DNA from: an uncultured Rhodobiaceae bacterium
Lineage (GTDB): Bacteria; Pseudomonadota; Alphaproteobacteria; RS24
Assembly: GCA_937907245.1 (NCBI GenBank)
Contig: CALCUM010000003.1
Span: forward strand, 977,792-1,041,791
Reading direction: 5' to 3'
DNA: 64,000 nt
This document shows positions 43,840 through 53,984 of this stretch, piece by piece; position 1 is the stretch's first letter; each line of letters starts with the position of its first letter. The translations under genes were made by a program, and so were the position numbers. Under the pieces are notes generated by a model, which saw only the letters and a list, made by a program, of their open reading frames with translations, was not told where the DNA came from and did not search any database.

Positions 43840-45271
43840 GCGCGGGCGCGCTTGGGGTTATAGGCGCGGGCTCGCTTGGGGCGTATAGGCCCGTATCTAG
43901 CTCTGAATCATATGGCTGATGGGCAGACTTAAGCCACGATAACTGCCCGAGTGCCATGCGTTTCATCGCATTCAGCAAGGGCGGCAAACTCATCACCCAA
44001 TATAGGTTATGGCTCATCGCCAGCCAAATTCGCCTGGCTAAACTATCCGCGGGGGCCAAGGCGATGAGCAGCAGAAATAAAGCGAAGTGACCGATAAATG
44101 GCAGCAAAAGGCCCATCTCCTCGCGCGCGTTAAACCCGTGTTCCGACATGTTTTGTCCAACCCACAGGAGGGCTAAAACATGCGTCGGGCCGCTGGCCAA
44201 TCGCCCAGTGAGCACAAGAATGCAAATCAACCAGCGCCACAGCGCTAAGGTATTTGCAGGAGCTCGGCGTATGTGCACGGCTAAAGTTTGAATATGGCCA
44301 GACAGCCAGCGCGTGCGTTGGCGATACCAAACGCCCAAACTGTCGGGAGCATTTTCGAGCGTCGGCAGATTTAGGGTTTGCGTATGAAAATTACTTCGCG
44401 CCAGTTTGACGCCTAAGTCCGCGTCTTCCGTCAGATTATAAGCGTCCCAGCCGCCCAATTTCCGGAGCAGGCGCGTGCGGAAATAGTTAGAGGTGCCACC
44501 CAAAGGCAGAGCGCCGGAGGCACGGCTTAAACATGGCAAGATAACGCGAAACAACATTTTATATTCCAAGGCGAATTGGCTTTGTCGCCAATTTTTAGGA
44601 TCTGCGCAGATTTCTAACGGCGCTTGCACACAAGCCAATCGCGCATCGCCGCTCTTAAAGCGGGCCGCGGCCTCGCGTAATTGTTGCGGATGCGGTTTGT
44701 CTTCGGCGTCAAATATCACCAGTAAATCGCCGGTGGCGCGAGCCAGGGCATAATTGCAGGCACGGGGTTTGCTCATGTGATCGCCCTTGGGAACGCTCAT
44801 AATTTTACAAAAAACAGGCCAGTCTATACAGACAGCAGCTTGCGCGGTCTCGCGGTCTTCTGCTTCGATGAGCAGCAAGCATTCTAATTTGGCGGCCGAA
44901 TAATCAAGCGAGCGCAACATCTCGTTCAGTTGGGCCAACATATTGGCTTCTTTATAGACGGGCAGCAAAATTGTGATGCGGGGCAGGCGTTCACAAAGCG
45001 GGGCGAGCACAACAGACGGTTTCGGGGTTTTCCAACGAGCGAGGCTAAGCTGCAAGGCACCGACCAAAATGGGAAGCCAAGAAAGCACCACCAAGCCATA
45101 CAGCCAGCTCAACAACCAAACGTAGCTTTGCATCCACAAGAGCCCAAGGCCCATGGCGGTGACGCCTAAACAAATTGGCAAATATAGCCTGGTGTCGCGG
45201 CAGCTGAGGGGCTGGGTGCGGGAGGAAGGGCTTGTAAGGGATTGGGAACCAAACGGTTGTAAGTCTTGCAT
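43808..45271 (-). CDS. Membrane glycosyltransferase, family 2
   Basis: A 487-residue processive-type GT2. Two membrane segments (about 35-80) precede the catalytic domain: ITILLPVYKEANML, the DxD-like DAEDKPHP, acceptor ED in TEDADLGVKLA and the QxxRW motif as YRQRTRWLSGH. Three or more membrane helices follow. This layout resembles cellulose-synthase-like and NfrB-type enzymes that extend polysaccharides across the inner membrane. No polymerisation or export partner is adjacent. The tail contains Pro-Ala repeats encoded by a DNA duplication at 43840-43888. The sugar is unknown. Confidence 0.88.
   Translation of the reverse strand: MQDLQPFGSQSLTSPSSRTQPLSCRDTRLYLPICLGVTAMGLGLLWMQSYVWLLSWLYGLVVLSWLPILVGALQLSLARWKTPKPSVVLAPLCERLPRITILLPVYKEANMLAQLNEMLRSLDYSAAKLECLLLIEAEDRETAQAAVCIDWPVFCKIMSVPKGDHMSKPRACNYALARATGDLLVIFDAEDKPHPQQLREAAARFKSGDARLACVQAPLEICADPKNWRQSQFALEYKMLFRVILPCLSRASGALPLGGTSNYFRTRLLRKLGGWDAYNLTEDADLGVKLARSNFHTQTLNLPTLENAPDSLGVWYRQRTRWLSGHIQTLAVHIRRAPANTLALWRWLICILVLTGRLASGPTHVLALLWVGQNMSEHGFNAREEMGLLLPFIGHFALFLLLIALAPADSLARRIWLAMSHNLYWVMSLPPLLNAMKRMALGQLSWLKSAHQPYDSELDTGLYAPSEPAPITPSAPALIKRRMAELS
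43840..43888. repeat. Imperfect 24/25-bp tandem duplication
   Basis: Two units (43840-43863, 43864-43888) sharing GCGCGGGC-GCTTGGGG-TATAG. They lie within the glycosyltransferase gene, encoding its Pro/Ala-rich tail, just past the lrgB stop. Confidence 0.85.
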
Positions 45272-45404
45272 ATCGGAAAAAGTTGCGCCATTAAGCCCGC
45301 GCCAGCAACCAGCCCAAGGTTGTCCCTTTGTTACAAATTCAACTCATGCGTGAAAACTGGTTTCGAGGCGTGCATTCATGCACATGTTTTTCGCCCGAAG
45401 GCTG

Positions 45405-46220
45405 TTAGGCCTCGCGCCTATTTTTCCGAAAGGGGCGTTGCAGTGTCGAAACGAACCCATCCTCAGGCATGTCTTCTAGTCCTAATGCGATGTCTTTATG
45501 CGGCGTGTCGGGCTGATTTTTATAGGAGCTAAAAATATAGTCCCAGCCAGATAAAAAGAAGCCGTAATTCTTTCGGCTTTCGCTCTCGAGGCGAGAGTGA
45601 TGCAGGCGATGCATATCGGGCGTGACGATGAATTTTTGAAAAAGCGCATCGAGGCGCCCAAGCGACCAATTGGCATGGTTGAACAAGGAGGCGGCGTTCA
45701 GCAAAACCTCGAACAGAATAATCGCCGCTGCCGGCATGCCCAACGCCAAAATAGCCCCCGCCTTCAGGAAAAGACTAATCAAAGCCTCGCCCGGATGAAA
45801 GCGCACACCGGATGAGACATTAAGGTTTCGGTCGCCATGATGGGCGCTATGGAATTTCCATAAAAAATCAATCTGATGAAACAGGCGATGCTGCCAATAT
45901 AAAACCAAATCCAGCAGTATGAGACAGATGACGAACTCGGCAGCGAGCGGCAAGTTTAGCCAATTCATTAGCCCTAGGCTTGGATAAGCCCCTTGAAACC
46001 AAATGGCCAGCAGCACCAATCCGCCGGGTAAAGCGAGGCGTAAAACCATGGCGTTCAAGACACCAAAAGCCAAATTAGAAACAAAATGGCGAGCGCTGAC
46101 CTGCTGCCGGCGGCGCGGGCGCAAACGCTCAAGGGCGAGGAATAAAATCAGCAGGCCGAAAAAAACGCCGCTGCGTAAAAATCCCTCATGTTGGGTTAAA
46201 AACTCGCTCAGCCCCGTCAT
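45405..46220 (-). CDS. Sterol desaturase/fatty-acid hydroxylase family protein (second copy)
   Basis: A 271-residue membrane di-iron protein with HRLFH, HSAHH and HRLHH histidine clusters. It differs clearly from the hydroxylase at 22738, so it is not a recent duplicate. The ATG at 46220 overlaps the stop of the TerB-like gene (ATGA), coupling the two. The lipid substrate is unknown. Confidence 0.9.
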   Translation of the reverse strand: MTGLSEFLTQHEGFLRSGVFFGLLILFLALERLRPRRRQQVSARHFVSNLAFGVLNAMVLRLALPGGLVLLAIWFQGAYPSLGLMNWLNLPLAAEFVICLILLDLVLYWQHRLFHQIDFLWKFHSAHHGDRNLNVSSGVRFHPGEALISLFLKAGAILALGMPAAAIILFEVLLNAASLFNHANWSLGRLDALFQKFIVTPDMHRLHHSRLESESRKNYGFFLSGWDYIFSSYKNQPDTPHKDIALGLEDMPEDGFVSTLQRPFRKNRREA

Positions 46221-46645
46221 ATCAGGCTCGTGGCGCGCGCTTGGGCAGCGCAATCGAGGGCTGCGCGGGTCAATCTGTCGATGCCAATGGCTTCGCCAAA
46301 GCGCTGCAAAAACCGCATCTCTTCAGGGCTCGCTTTGCCGTAAAGCGCGATATAATCGGCCAGCAAGCTATAGATAGGTGCGATGGTTGGCGCGCTCACG
46401 GTGGCGCTAATAATGTCTAGCACCGTATCAAAGCCATCGGTGGCGGCGGCCATGTCGCAAATCAGGGGGTCAAGAAAACGCAGTCGGTCTAACGCCTCTG
46501 GAGACAGGGCGGGCGTCTGCTCAATAAATTGGCTTAGCTGATCGCGATTTCCGACGCCCATCGCGCGCGCCAAAACCAAGGCGGCCAACGCCCCATCTTG
46601 CAAGGATAATTCCATCGGCTTGGCCGCGGTTTTTTCAATCGTCAT
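46217..46645 (-). CDS. TerB-like helical protein
   Basis: A 142-residue all-helical protein. The end YGKASPEEMRFLQRFGEAIGIDRLTRAAL looks like the C-terminal half of TerB-family domains, but the usual N-terminal acidic ADG motif is only partly kept (DGALAALVLARAMGVG). ATG 46645 is chosen over a frame start at 46702. It overlaps the hydroxylase gene downstream, so a membrane-lipid role is possible. Moderate assignment. Confidence 0.6.
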   Translation of the reverse strand: MTIEKTAAKPMELSLQDGALAALVLARAMGVGNRDQLSQFIEQTPALSPEALDRLRFLDPLICDMAAATDGFDTVLDIISATVSAPTIAPIYSLLADYIALYGKASPEEMRFLQRFGEAIGIDRLTRAALDCAAQARATSLI

Positions 46646-46815
46646 GCTTACGCTCGCTATTTGGCTTTTAAAACTTATGACGAAGCCCAACCCGCTTGGC
46701 AAGAGGGCAGGCGGGGTGCGCGCATAGGATAAGGCGCAGATATGGCGAATTGACTTTATAATAAGGGCTGATAGTTTCGCCTCCAGAAGCGGTAGTCAGG
46801 TAAGGGTTAAAAACC

Positions 46816-48396
46816 ATGTCTCTTTTAGAAGCAGCACAGAGCAGCAAAATTTGGGCTTTTGACGAAGCGCGCAAAGTCGCTAAGCGGGCCGAAAAACTGG
46901 GCTTGAGCGAAGTGGTTTTTGAAACCGGCTATGGCCCATCGGGCTTGCCCCATATTGGCACTTTCGGCGAAGTGGCGCGCACGACCATGGTGCGCCAAGC
47001 GTTTCAGGTGCTGATGCCGGATATGCCGACCCGTTTGATTTGCTTTTCCGATGACATGGATGGCTTGCGTAAAGTGCCGGACAATCTTCCCAATGGCGAG
47101 ATTTTGCAGCCGCATCTCGAAAAGCCGCTGACCGAAGTGCCAGACCCATTTGGCACGCATGATAGTTTTGGCGCTCATAATAACGCGCGCCTGCAAGCCT
47201 TTCTCGATAGCTTCGGCTTCGACTATGAATTTGTCAGCTCAACCCAAATGTATCGCTCGGGCGCCTTTGATGCCACTTTGCTGAAAGTGCTGGAGAATTA
47301 CGACAAAGTGCAGGCGGTTATTCTGCCGACTTTGGGCGAAGAGCGCCGCCAAACCTATTCGCCGTTTTTGCCGATTTGCCCCGAAACGGGCCGCGTGTTG
47401 ATGGTGGCAATTGAGCCTGTCGATGTGGCTAAAGGTTTGGTGCGTTACACCCATCCAGATAGCGGCGAAACTATGGAGACGTTAATCACCGGCGGGGCGT
47501 GCAAGCTGCAATGGAAAGCCGATTGGGCGATGCGCTGGGCGGCACTTGGCGTGGATTATGAAATGGCGGGCAAAGATTTATCCGAATCCGTGAAACTGTC
47601 TTCGCGCATTACCCAAGCGCTAGGCCACACGCCACCCGAGGGTTTTTCCTATGAGTTATTTTTGGATGACCAAGGTGCCAAAATATCCAAATCGAAAGGC
47701 AATGGGCTGACCATCGAAGAATGGCTAACCTATGCACCGCCAGAAAGCCTATCGCTTTACATGTTCCAAAACCCGCGCAAGGCCAAACGTTTGCATTTTG
47801 ATGTCATCCCCAAGGCGGTCGATGAATATATTACCTTTGCCGATAAATACGCCGATATGGACGAGGCGCAACGCCTCACCAATCCGGCGCATCACATCCA
47901 TAATGGCCAGGTGCCTGCCTCGCCTTCGCCGGTAAGTTTTGCGTTGCTGCTGAATTTGGTCTCGGCCTCCAACGCTGAAAACAAGCAAGTGTTGTGGGGG
48001 TTCATCGACACTTATGCGCCGGGCACCACCGCGCAAACCCATCCGTTCCTCGATGGCCTGACCGATTATGCGCTGACTTATTATCGCGATTTCGTGGCGC
48101 CCAATAAAACCTATCGCGCGGCCACTGCGGAAGAAAAAACCGCGCTGGAAGATTTGTTAGAAAAGCTCAAGGCCTTGCCAGCCAATGCCGATGGCGAAAC
48201 CATTCAGACCGAGATTTATGCGGTCGGCAAAGCGCATTTTGACGAAAACCTGCGTGGCTGGTTTCAAGCGCTGTACGAGATTTTGCTCGGCCAATCGCAA
48301 GGCCCAAGGTTTGGCTCTTTTGCCGCGCTTTATGGGTTGGAGAAAACCTGTGCGCTCATCGGACAAGGGCTCGCGGGCGAACTGGTTTCTGAATAG
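46816..48396 (+). CDS. lysK: Lysyl-tRNA synthetase, class I
   Basis: A 526-residue class I LysRS, the alphaproteobacterial and archaeal form unrelated to LysS. HIGH-type motif [12 protein letters not shown] and KMSKS-type KISKSKGNG are visible, and the C-terminal helical anticodon region follows. It is divergent from the TerB-like gene. Confidence 0.95.
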   Translation: MSLLEAAQSSKIWAFDEARKVAKRAEKLGLSEVVFETGYGPSGLPHIGTFGEVARTTMVRQAFQVLMPDMPTRLICFSDDMDGLRKVPDNLPNGEILQPHLEKPLTEVPDPFGTHDSFGAHNNARLQAFLDSFGFDYEFVSSTQMYRSGAFDATLLKVLENYDKVQAVILPTLGEERRQTYSPFLPICPETGRVLMVAIEPVDVAKGLVRYTHPDSGETMETLITGGACKLQWKADWAMRWAALGVDYEMAGKDLSESVKLSSRITQALGHTPPEGFSYELFLDDQGAKISKSKGNGLTIEEWLTYAPPESLSLYMFQNPRKAKRLHFDVIPKAVDEYITFADKYADMDEAQRLTNPAHHIHNGQVPASPSPVSFALLLNLVSASNAENKQVLWGFIDTYAPGTTAQTHPFLDGLTDYALTYYRDFVAPNKTYRAATAEEKTALEDLLEKLKALPANADGETIQTEIYAVGKAHFDENLRGWFQALYEILLGQSQGPRFGSFAALYGLEKTCALIGQGLAGELVSE

Positions 48397-48417
48397 GAAT
48401 CTGGCTACAACTAGCGA

Positions 48418-48777
48418 ATGACGCGAATAATTTATAAAATTCTGACGCCACAAGCGCGCGCGCAAATGGCGCAAAGCGGAACGCTAACCCTCACTGGCGT
48501 CGATGCGGCCGATGGATTTGTGCATTTTTCCAGCGCCGCGCAATTGGGCGAGACGCTAGACAAGCATTATGCTGGCGTGACGGATTTGGTTTTACTGGCG
48601 GTAGACACCAACGGTCTCGAGGATTTGCGCTGGGAAGCCTCGCGTGGGGGCGATTTATTTCCCCATCTTTATGCGCCGCTGAGCGAAGCTATGGTGGCGC
48701 AAGAATTTGCGCTCCATCACAACCGCGATAATTTGGCCGCTTGGTTGCAAGCAACAGATTTGGAGAGCCATAGATGA
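48418..48777 (+). CDS. DUF952 family protein
   Basis: A 119-residue protein of the DUF952 family: IYKILTPQARAQMAQSG, DGFVHFSSAAQLGETLDKHY, FPHLYAPL. The fold is related to ADP-ribosyl-transferase-like enzymes, but no activity is proven. It overlaps pyrD by 4 bases, a common pairing in alphaproteobacteria. Confidence 0.9.
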   Translation: MTRIIYKILTPQARAQMAQSGTLTLTGVDAADGFVHFSSAAQLGETLDKHYAGVTDLVLLAVDTNGLEDLRWEASRGGDLFPHLYAPLSEAMVAQEFALHHNRDNLAAWLQATDLESHR

Positions 48778-49829
48778 GCTTATATCGCACCCTTCGCCCA
48801 CTGCTTTTCACGCTACCGCCCGAGCGCGCTCATAAAATGACGCTGCTGGGATTGCGCGCCTTGGCAAAATTCGGACAGCCCAAACCAGATGCCCCAAGCC
48901 TGTCGCAGACCCTTATGGGGCTCGATTTTGATAATCCGTTTGGCATGGCCGCAGGGTTTGATAAGGATGGCGAGGCGATTTCGGGCGTGCATCGCATTGG
49001 CTTTGGTTTTACCGAAATTGGCACATTGACGCCGCTGCCACAGGCTGGAAATCCTGCGCCGCGGGTTTTCCGACTGGTGCCACAGCAGGCGCTTATCAAC
49101 CGATTGGGCTTTAACAATCGTGGCCAAATGGATGCGCTAGCGCGGTTGACGGCGTTTCGCCAGCACCCCCAAAACGCGCAAGCGCGAATCCTTGGGGTGA
49201 ATATTGGGGCCAATAAAGAAGCCAGCGACCGCATTGCCGACTATGAAACGGGCGCCACGCGATTTGCCGATTTGGCAGATTATTTGACGGTCAATATTTC
49301 TTCGCCCAACACGCCGGGCTTGCGCGACCTACAAGGCGGGGAAGCGGTTTTAGAAATTATGCAGCGGGTGCGCCAGGCCGCGCCAAGCACGCCGATTTTG
49401 GTAAAAATTGCGCCAGATTTAGCGCTGGAACAGGCCTGCGAAATTGCCGAATTAGCTATCGCCAATCAAATAGATGGATTGATTATTTCCAATACAACCC
49501 TCGATAGGGATGGCGTTGCGGGGTCTAAATATGCCAGCGAAGCGGGCGGTGTGTCGGGCCAGCCGGTGTTTGATATGTCGACGCAAATGCTGCGCGAAGT
49601 TTATGGCGCAACCCAAGGCAAACTTACCCTCATCGGCGTGGGCGGCGTGGCTAATGCGGCGCAGGCCTATGCCAAATTGTGCGCCGGTGCCAGCCTGGTG
49701 CAGCTTTATACAGGGCTGATTTATCAAGGCCCGGGCCTCGTGGGTCGCATGAAGCGTGAGCTGGTGGCGCAGCTAAAAGCGGATGGCTTTGACACGATTT
49801 CCGATGCCATTGGCACAGATATTAAATAG
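48774..49829 (+). CDS. pyrD: Dihydroorotate dehydrogenase (quinone)
   Basis: A 351-residue class 2 DHODH. N-terminal membrane-associating helices (LLFTLPPERAHKMTLLGLRAL), DNPFGMAAGFDKDGEA, the FMN site and active-site Ser region NISSPNTPGLRDLQ, and IGVGGVANAAQAYAKLCAGASLVQLYT are present. It oxidises dihydroorotate to orotate with ubiquinone in pyrimidine synthesis. Confidence 0.96.
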   Translation: MSLYRTLRPLLFTLPPERAHKMTLLGLRALAKFGQPKPDAPSLSQTLMGLDFDNPFGMAAGFDKDGEAISGVHRIGFGFTEIGTLTPLPQAGNPAPRVFRLVPQQALINRLGFNNRGQMDALARLTAFRQHPQNAQARILGVNIGANKEASDRIADYETGATRFADLADYLTVNISSPNTPGLRDLQGGEAVLEIMQRVRQAAPSTPILVKIAPDLALEQACEIAELAIANQIDGLIISNTTLDRDGVAGSKYASEAGGVSGQPVFDMSTQMLREVYGATQGKLTLIGVGGVANAAQAYAKLCAGASLVQLYTGLIYQGPGLVGRMKRELVAQLKADGFDTISDAIGTDIK

Positions 49830-49854
49830 AGACCCAAGTAGATAGGAGAGCCGC

Positions 49855-50199
49855 ATGCCCGTTACGATTTATCACAATCCAAGGTGTTCCAAGTCGCGCC
49901 AAGCGCTAGCGATTTTGACCGACGGAGGCGCCAACCCAGAAGTTGTGGAATATTTGAACGCGCCGCTAGATGCTGCACGCCTTGCCGAGCTTCGAGATAA
50001 AATGGGCTTGCAAACCCGCGCCATGATGCGCACGGGCGAGGCCATCTACAAAGAGCTGAACCTGAAACAGGAAACTAATGAGGCCAAATTGGTGCAAGCC
50101 ATGGCCGAGCATCCCATTTTGATGGAGCGGCCTGTGGTGGTTTCGGGCGCCAAAGCGCTCATCGCCCGCCCGCCCGAATTGGCCGAACAGTTTTTATAG
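49855..50199 (+). CDS. ArsC-family (glutaredoxin-dependent) arsenate reductase-like protein
   Basis: A 114-residue ArsC/Spx-fold protein with active Cys in HNPRCSKSRQAL and the downstream RP motif (MERPVVVSGAKALIARPPE). R-x-x-x-R arsenate-binding residues are only partly evident. No ars operon surrounds it, so arsenate reduction is a family call, not context-supported. AGGAG precedes the ATG. Confidence 0.85.
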   Translation: MPVTIYHNPRCSKSRQALAILTDGGANPEVVEYLNAPLDAARLAELRDKMGLQTRAMMRTGEAIYKELNLKQETNEAKLVQAMAEHPILMERPVVVSGAKALIARPPELAEQFL

Positions 50200-50246
50200 G
50201 GCCAAGGAATTTTGTTTTTCGTTAGGTTTCCGTTAGGTTCATTTGT

Positions 50247-50879
50247 ATGAGTTTAGACAGTCAAATTACCGCCGATCCATTCGTCGACAAACCCGCCACC
50301 AAGCGGGCAAATAATCGCGCCACCAATCAAGATGCCATTTTGCGCGCGGCGCGTTTGGTGTTTGCCGAGCTTGGCTATGGCGGAACCACCGTGCGCGATA
50401 TCATTCGTCGCACCGACTTGGCGACCGGCACTTTTTACAATTACTTTGACAATAAAGAGCAGGTCTTCTTGGCGTTGAATACGCAAATCGGCGAAGAGTT
50501 GCGCGCCCTTTTGGCGCAGGGGCGTCAACAAGCGAAAACTTTTGAAGAGCTTATTGCCAATAATTATCTGACTTATTTTACGTATTTCGCCAATAACCCG
50601 CAAAACTATGCGCTCACCCGTTCCAACCGCGGGCGCGATGGCGCCAATGTAAATATGGAGGGGCCGCAAGTCAAAGCGGGCTTGGCCGAGATGCAAGCCG
50701 ATATTGAACAGGCCATGCAATTGGGCCGTGTGTCGAAAATGGATGCAGCTATGCTGACGGCAGCTATTGGCGGCGTGGCTTTTTCTATTCTCGATGACAT
50801 GATGCAGAGAAATCCTGTGCAGCCGAAACAAGCCGCAGAATTTGCCACCCGCTTGTTCATGAGCGGTATCTCTACTTAA
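50247..50879 (+). CDS. TetR/AcrR family transcriptional regulator
   Basis: A 210-residue TetR protein. Helix-turn-helix at about 25-70: ILRAARLVFAELGYGGTTVRDIIRRTDLATGTFYNYFDNKEQVF. The C-terminal ligand domain is helical and unclassified. It lies 74 bases before the alpha/beta hydrolase gene and may control it. Confidence 0.93.
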   Translation: MSLDSQITADPFVDKPATKRANNRATNQDAILRAARLVFAELGYGGTTVRDIIRRTDLATGTFYNYFDNKEQVFLALNTQIGEELRALLAQGRQQAKTFEELIANNYLTYFTYFANNPQNYALTRSNRGRDGANVNMEGPQVKAGLAEMQADIEQAMQLGRVSKMDAAMLTAAIGGVAFSILDDMMQRNPVQPKQAAEFATRLFMSGIST

Positions 50880-50952
50880 GGAAAGCGCGCATCAGAGATT
50901 GACGTAAGCCCCGAACAAGTTGTGTAATCACCCTCTGTTAGGGAGATTTATC

Positions 50953-51975
50953 ATGAGTTTACAAAATTTGATTCTCGGTGTTTTGCGTAATTCGCCAGGT
51001 TTTCTAAAGCGCCGCCTTGCGGGAGCGCCGGTTGAGATTGATGGCAATATACTAGACGCCAATATTCAAATTGTTGCCAATATGTCGGCAGCCGAAGCCG
51101 GCGACCCGCCAAGCACAGTAGCAGCTTGGCGCGCTCAAGCTGATGCCTTTGATGCCATGGGCTTGCCCCGTCGCTCGGGCGTGAGCGTGGAAGATACGGT
51201 TCTGGAGTTAGCTGGCAATCAGATGAAAGCACGGATTTATTCGCCGCGCGGAGCCAGCGCCAGTGATCCTGCGGTTTTGTTTTTCCATCAAGGTGGCTTG
51301 GTTATCATGCACCATTTGACCGATGATTATTTTTGTTCGGTTCTGGCGGCAGAATGCGGCGCCAAAGTTATTTCGTTAGATTATCGCCTATGCCCCGAAG
51401 TGGCGTTTCCCGCCCCCATCGAAGACGGCATGGCGCTTTGGGCCTATGTGCAAGAAAACGCGGCCGCTCTGGGCATTGACCCCAAGCGCGTAGCTCTGTC
51501 GGGCGATAGTGCAGGCGGGTTAATCTCTGCCTCGATGACCCAGCTTTTGAGAGATGCAGGGGGCGTGCAACCCGCCGCGCAATGTTTGGCTTATCCTTGG
51601 GTCTCCACAGATTTGTCTGGCGATATTTCCGCCGAGAGCTGCGCAGAGTGTTTTCCTCTTAACACAGCGACGATGAATTTTTTCAACGCGACGGTTTTCC
51701 CAAATGACGAGAACCTAGACCATCCTTTGGCCAATCCGGCTGGCAATAAAAATCTGGCTGATTTGCCGCCAGCGGTTATTGGCACGGCGGGCTTTGACCC
51801 TATTCGCGACCAAGGCAATGCCTATGCCAAAGCGTTGGAAGCGGCAGGCAATAAAGTGACGCATCACTGTTTCACCAGCCTGACGCATAGCTATTTAATT
51901 TTGGGTAGGGTAAGCCATGCGGCGCAACGGGCTTGCGTGCAATTGGCGCAAGATTTAGCCGTCTACTTAAAATAA
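50953..51975 (+). CDS. Alpha/beta hydrolase, hormone-sensitive-lipase group
   Basis: A 340-residue esterase. The nucleophile is in GDSAGG, the acid in GFDPIRDQG and the His in SLTHSYL. The oxyanion motif is HQGG (LFFHQGGLV) rather than the usual HGGG, a single-residue departure. A GGAG precedes ATG 50953; the longer frame to 50920 is not used. Short-chain ester hydrolysis is likely. Confidence 0.9.
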   Translation: MSLQNLILGVLRNSPGFLKRRLAGAPVEIDGNILDANIQIVANMSAAEAGDPPSTVAAWRAQADAFDAMGLPRRSGVSVEDTVLELAGNQMKARIYSPRGASASDPAVLFFHQGGLVIMHHLTDDYFCSVLAAECGAKVISLDYRLCPEVAFPAPIEDGMALWAYVQENAAALGIDPKRVALSGDSAGGLISASMTQLLRDAGGVQPAAQCLAYPWVSTDLSGDISAESCAECFPLNTATMNFFNATVFPNDENLDHPLANPAGNKNLADLPPAVIGTAGFDPIRDQGNAYAKALEAAGNKVTHHCFTSLTHSYLILGRVSHAAQRACVQLAQDLAVYLK

Positions 51976-51985
51976 ATCAGCCCCA

Positions 51986-52450
51986 TTAGTGGGTCAAACT
52001 GTGCCAGATGAGCGACGCCATGCATAAAATGGCGACGCTCGTCAGCAACAGGCGCAGAGGCGCATACCATTCGGCCAATTCGCCGCTATCGGTGGCCATA
52101 AAGTCCAGCACGCATTGTGCCAAAAACATAATTATCAATAAAGTGAACGCCTGCGGCAAGGGCAGCAGAAAAGCCACCAAAGCGATGAGGCTTGGCACGA
52201 TGGACATCAGCAAATGGCGGGCTTGGTTGGAGCTTGGCTTGTTTTGCATGCTCGCCCCCCAACGCACACCGCCCAGAAAACTGGCGATCAGCGCGGCATA
52301 GGCCAGCACCATAATCGGCAGCGCAAACCGCAGGTCGCCCAAGATAGGCAACCAAACGCCGAGCCCACCCAGCAAAAACGGGAGGAGCCCTAATAATCCC
52401 AAAAGGCGCGCCATAAAGGGCGCGGTCGAAAATTTAGCAGTTTTAGCCAT
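51986..52450 (-). CDS. DUF3429 membrane protein
   Basis: A 154-residue membrane protein with five hydrophobic segments and the DUF3429 stretch AYAALIASFLGGVRWGASMQ. The function is unknown. It is the last gene of the leftward TauE, TIGR02186, CcdA, DUF3429 run, 10 bases from ccdA. Confidence 0.85.
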   Translation of the reverse strand: MAKTAKFSTAPFMARLLGLLGLLPFLLGGLGVWLPILGDLRFALPIMVLAYAALIASFLGGVRWGASMQNKPSSNQARHLLMSIVPSLIALVAFLLPLPQAFTLLIIMFLAQCVLDFMATDSGELAEWYAPLRLLLTSVAILCMASLIWHSLTH

Positions 52451-52460
52451 GAAGCCCTTG

Positions 52461-53210
52461 TTATCCTAAGCGCGAAAGAAACGGAAACCAGTCGAGCAGA
52501 TAAGTCGCGATCGATTGCAAACTGCCCATCATAATAAGTCCGCCCGTGACAACCAAAAGCCCGCCGGCACCGCGCTCGACCCAGACCATATTGGCCTTAA
52601 TGCGTTGGCTGGCAGACATAAAACGCCCGACACCCAGGGCGGCGAAAATAAAGGGTAGGCCCAATCCCAAAGCATAAAAAGCCAGAAGCGTGACGCCTTC
52701 GCCCATGGAATCGCGAGCCGCGGCGAGAGCCAGAATGGTCGCCAAAATTGGGCCAATGCACGGCGTCCAACCAAAGGCAAAAGCCAGCCCCATAACAAAA
52801 GCGGCCACCAGCGGAGCTTTGGATTGTTTTACTGTCTGGCTTTGCAGGCGGGCTTCGCGTGCCAAAAACGGAATATGAATAAGCCCACCAACATGCAGAC
52901 CCAAGGCAATAATAATAACGCCAGCGATTTGCCCCAGCTCACCTTGATACGTTATCAAAAGCGGATTGATAGCGCTGGCTCCGGCGCCTAGCGCAATGAA
53001 GACGCTGGAAAAGCCGCCAACAAAAGCCAAAGCGCCGGGTAAAATGGCGCGTGTGGCTTCGCCCTTTTTATCCAGCTCGCTTAATTCAGAAAACTGTAGT
53101 CCCGCCGCAAAACATAAGTAGCCAGGCACCAGCGGTAAAACACAGGGTGATAAAAAACTTAGGGCGCCGCCAAAAAAAGCGGCCAAAGCCGAAACTAGAA
53201 ATCCGTCCAT
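52461..53210 (-). CDS. ccdA: CcdA-like cytochrome c biogenesis/thiol-transport membrane protein
   Basis: A 249-residue DsbD-beta/CcdA protein with six membrane helices. FFGGALSFLSPCVLPLVPGYLCF carries the first redox Cys and FAFGWTPCIGPIL the second. It moves electrons from cytosolic thioredoxin to the periplasm. It sits 3 bases after the TIGR02186 gene. The exported TlpA-like, GPx and MsrB proteins elsewhere in the window would need this electron supply. Confidence 0.93.
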   Translation of the reverse strand: MDGFLVSALAAFFGGALSFLSPCVLPLVPGYLCFAAGLQFSELSELDKKGEATRAILPGALAFVGGFSSVFIALGAGASAINPLLITYQGELGQIAGVIIIALGLHVGGLIHIPFLAREARLQSQTVKQSKAPLVAAFVMGLAFAFGWTPCIGPILATILALAAARDSMGEGVTLLAFYALGLGLPFIFAALGVGRFMSASQRIKANMVWVERGAGGLLVVTGGLIMMGSLQSIATYLLDWFPFLSRLG

Positions 53211-53213
53211 GTT

Positions 53214-53984
53214 TTAACTCCGCCTAAAAATAATGGCCACGCCCCAGCCCATAAACACGGCGAGCGCGACGCCGAAAATTCCATAGAGCAAGGACATGTT
53301 ATACGCCGCCTCATGCAATATATGCCCAGCGCCGACGATGTCCACCGGCAGCTCGCCGGTTTGATAGCCGATGAGAGCGCCGCCTTTAAAAGCAAAAAAT
53401 TCGGTTGTATAGCGCCCCACGGGCATGCCGGCGGGTAGGTTAATTTCAGCTCGGAATAATTTTCCGCGAATAATTTCAACCGCATCGCTTTGGGCGGCAA
53501 ACAAGTTGGCCTGTTGTTTCAAACGCAAGAAGGCCTCGATGGCTTCGCGCTCGGCATCGACTTTTGCATCGAGATTGCTGGCCTTTAATACGTCAGCGCC
53601 AATGCCAAGTTCGGCGCGCCTCGCGCTAGGCAATAGCTCGGCCACGGGGCGCGAGCTGGCCACCGCATAAAAGCTTGGCAAATCACCCAGTCGATAGGCG
53701 GGGCCATTAACCCATATGCCGAATTGTTTGTTTTTCTTGCGCAAGGTGATGTTTTGAGCGGGGCCGCGCAAAACCACCACCACGCCGTCTGCCTCGCCAT
53801 AGGGCTGCGTGTCGATAGCGCCAAATAGTAAAAGCGTCTCGCCGCTATAATTTGAGCGGATGGAAATCTGGTCTTTCGAGACGTCGGTGACCAGCACATT
53901 TTTAAACTCGGTTGCCTGCGCGCGCTCAGTCGGCAGGGCGAGCGAAAGACAGGCGAGCAGGCAAGGTAAAATCAGCGCCCTCAT
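53214..53984 (-). CDS. TIGR02186 family membrane-anchored protein
   Basis: A 256-residue protein with a signal peptide (ALPTERAQA), a beta-rich periplasmic domain and a C-terminal membrane helix (LLYGIFGVALAVFMGWGVAIIF). It fits TIGR02186, an uncharacterised alphaproteobacterial family next to TauE/SafE exporters. It overlaps the TauE gene by ATGA. A role in sulfite or sulfonate export is suggested by context only. Confidence 0.85.
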   Translation of the reverse strand: MRALILPCLLACLSLALPTERAQATEFKNVLVTDVSKDQISIRSNYSGETLLLFGAIDTQPYGEADGVVVVLRGPAQNITLRKKNKQFGIWVNGPAYRLGDLPSFYAVASSRPVAELLPSARRAELGIGADVLKASNLDAKVDAEREAIEAFLRLKQQANLFAAQSDAVEIIRGKLFRAEINLPAGMPVGRYTTEFFAFKGGALIGYQTGELPVDIVGAGHILHEAAYNMSLLYGIFGVALAVFMGWGVAIIFRRS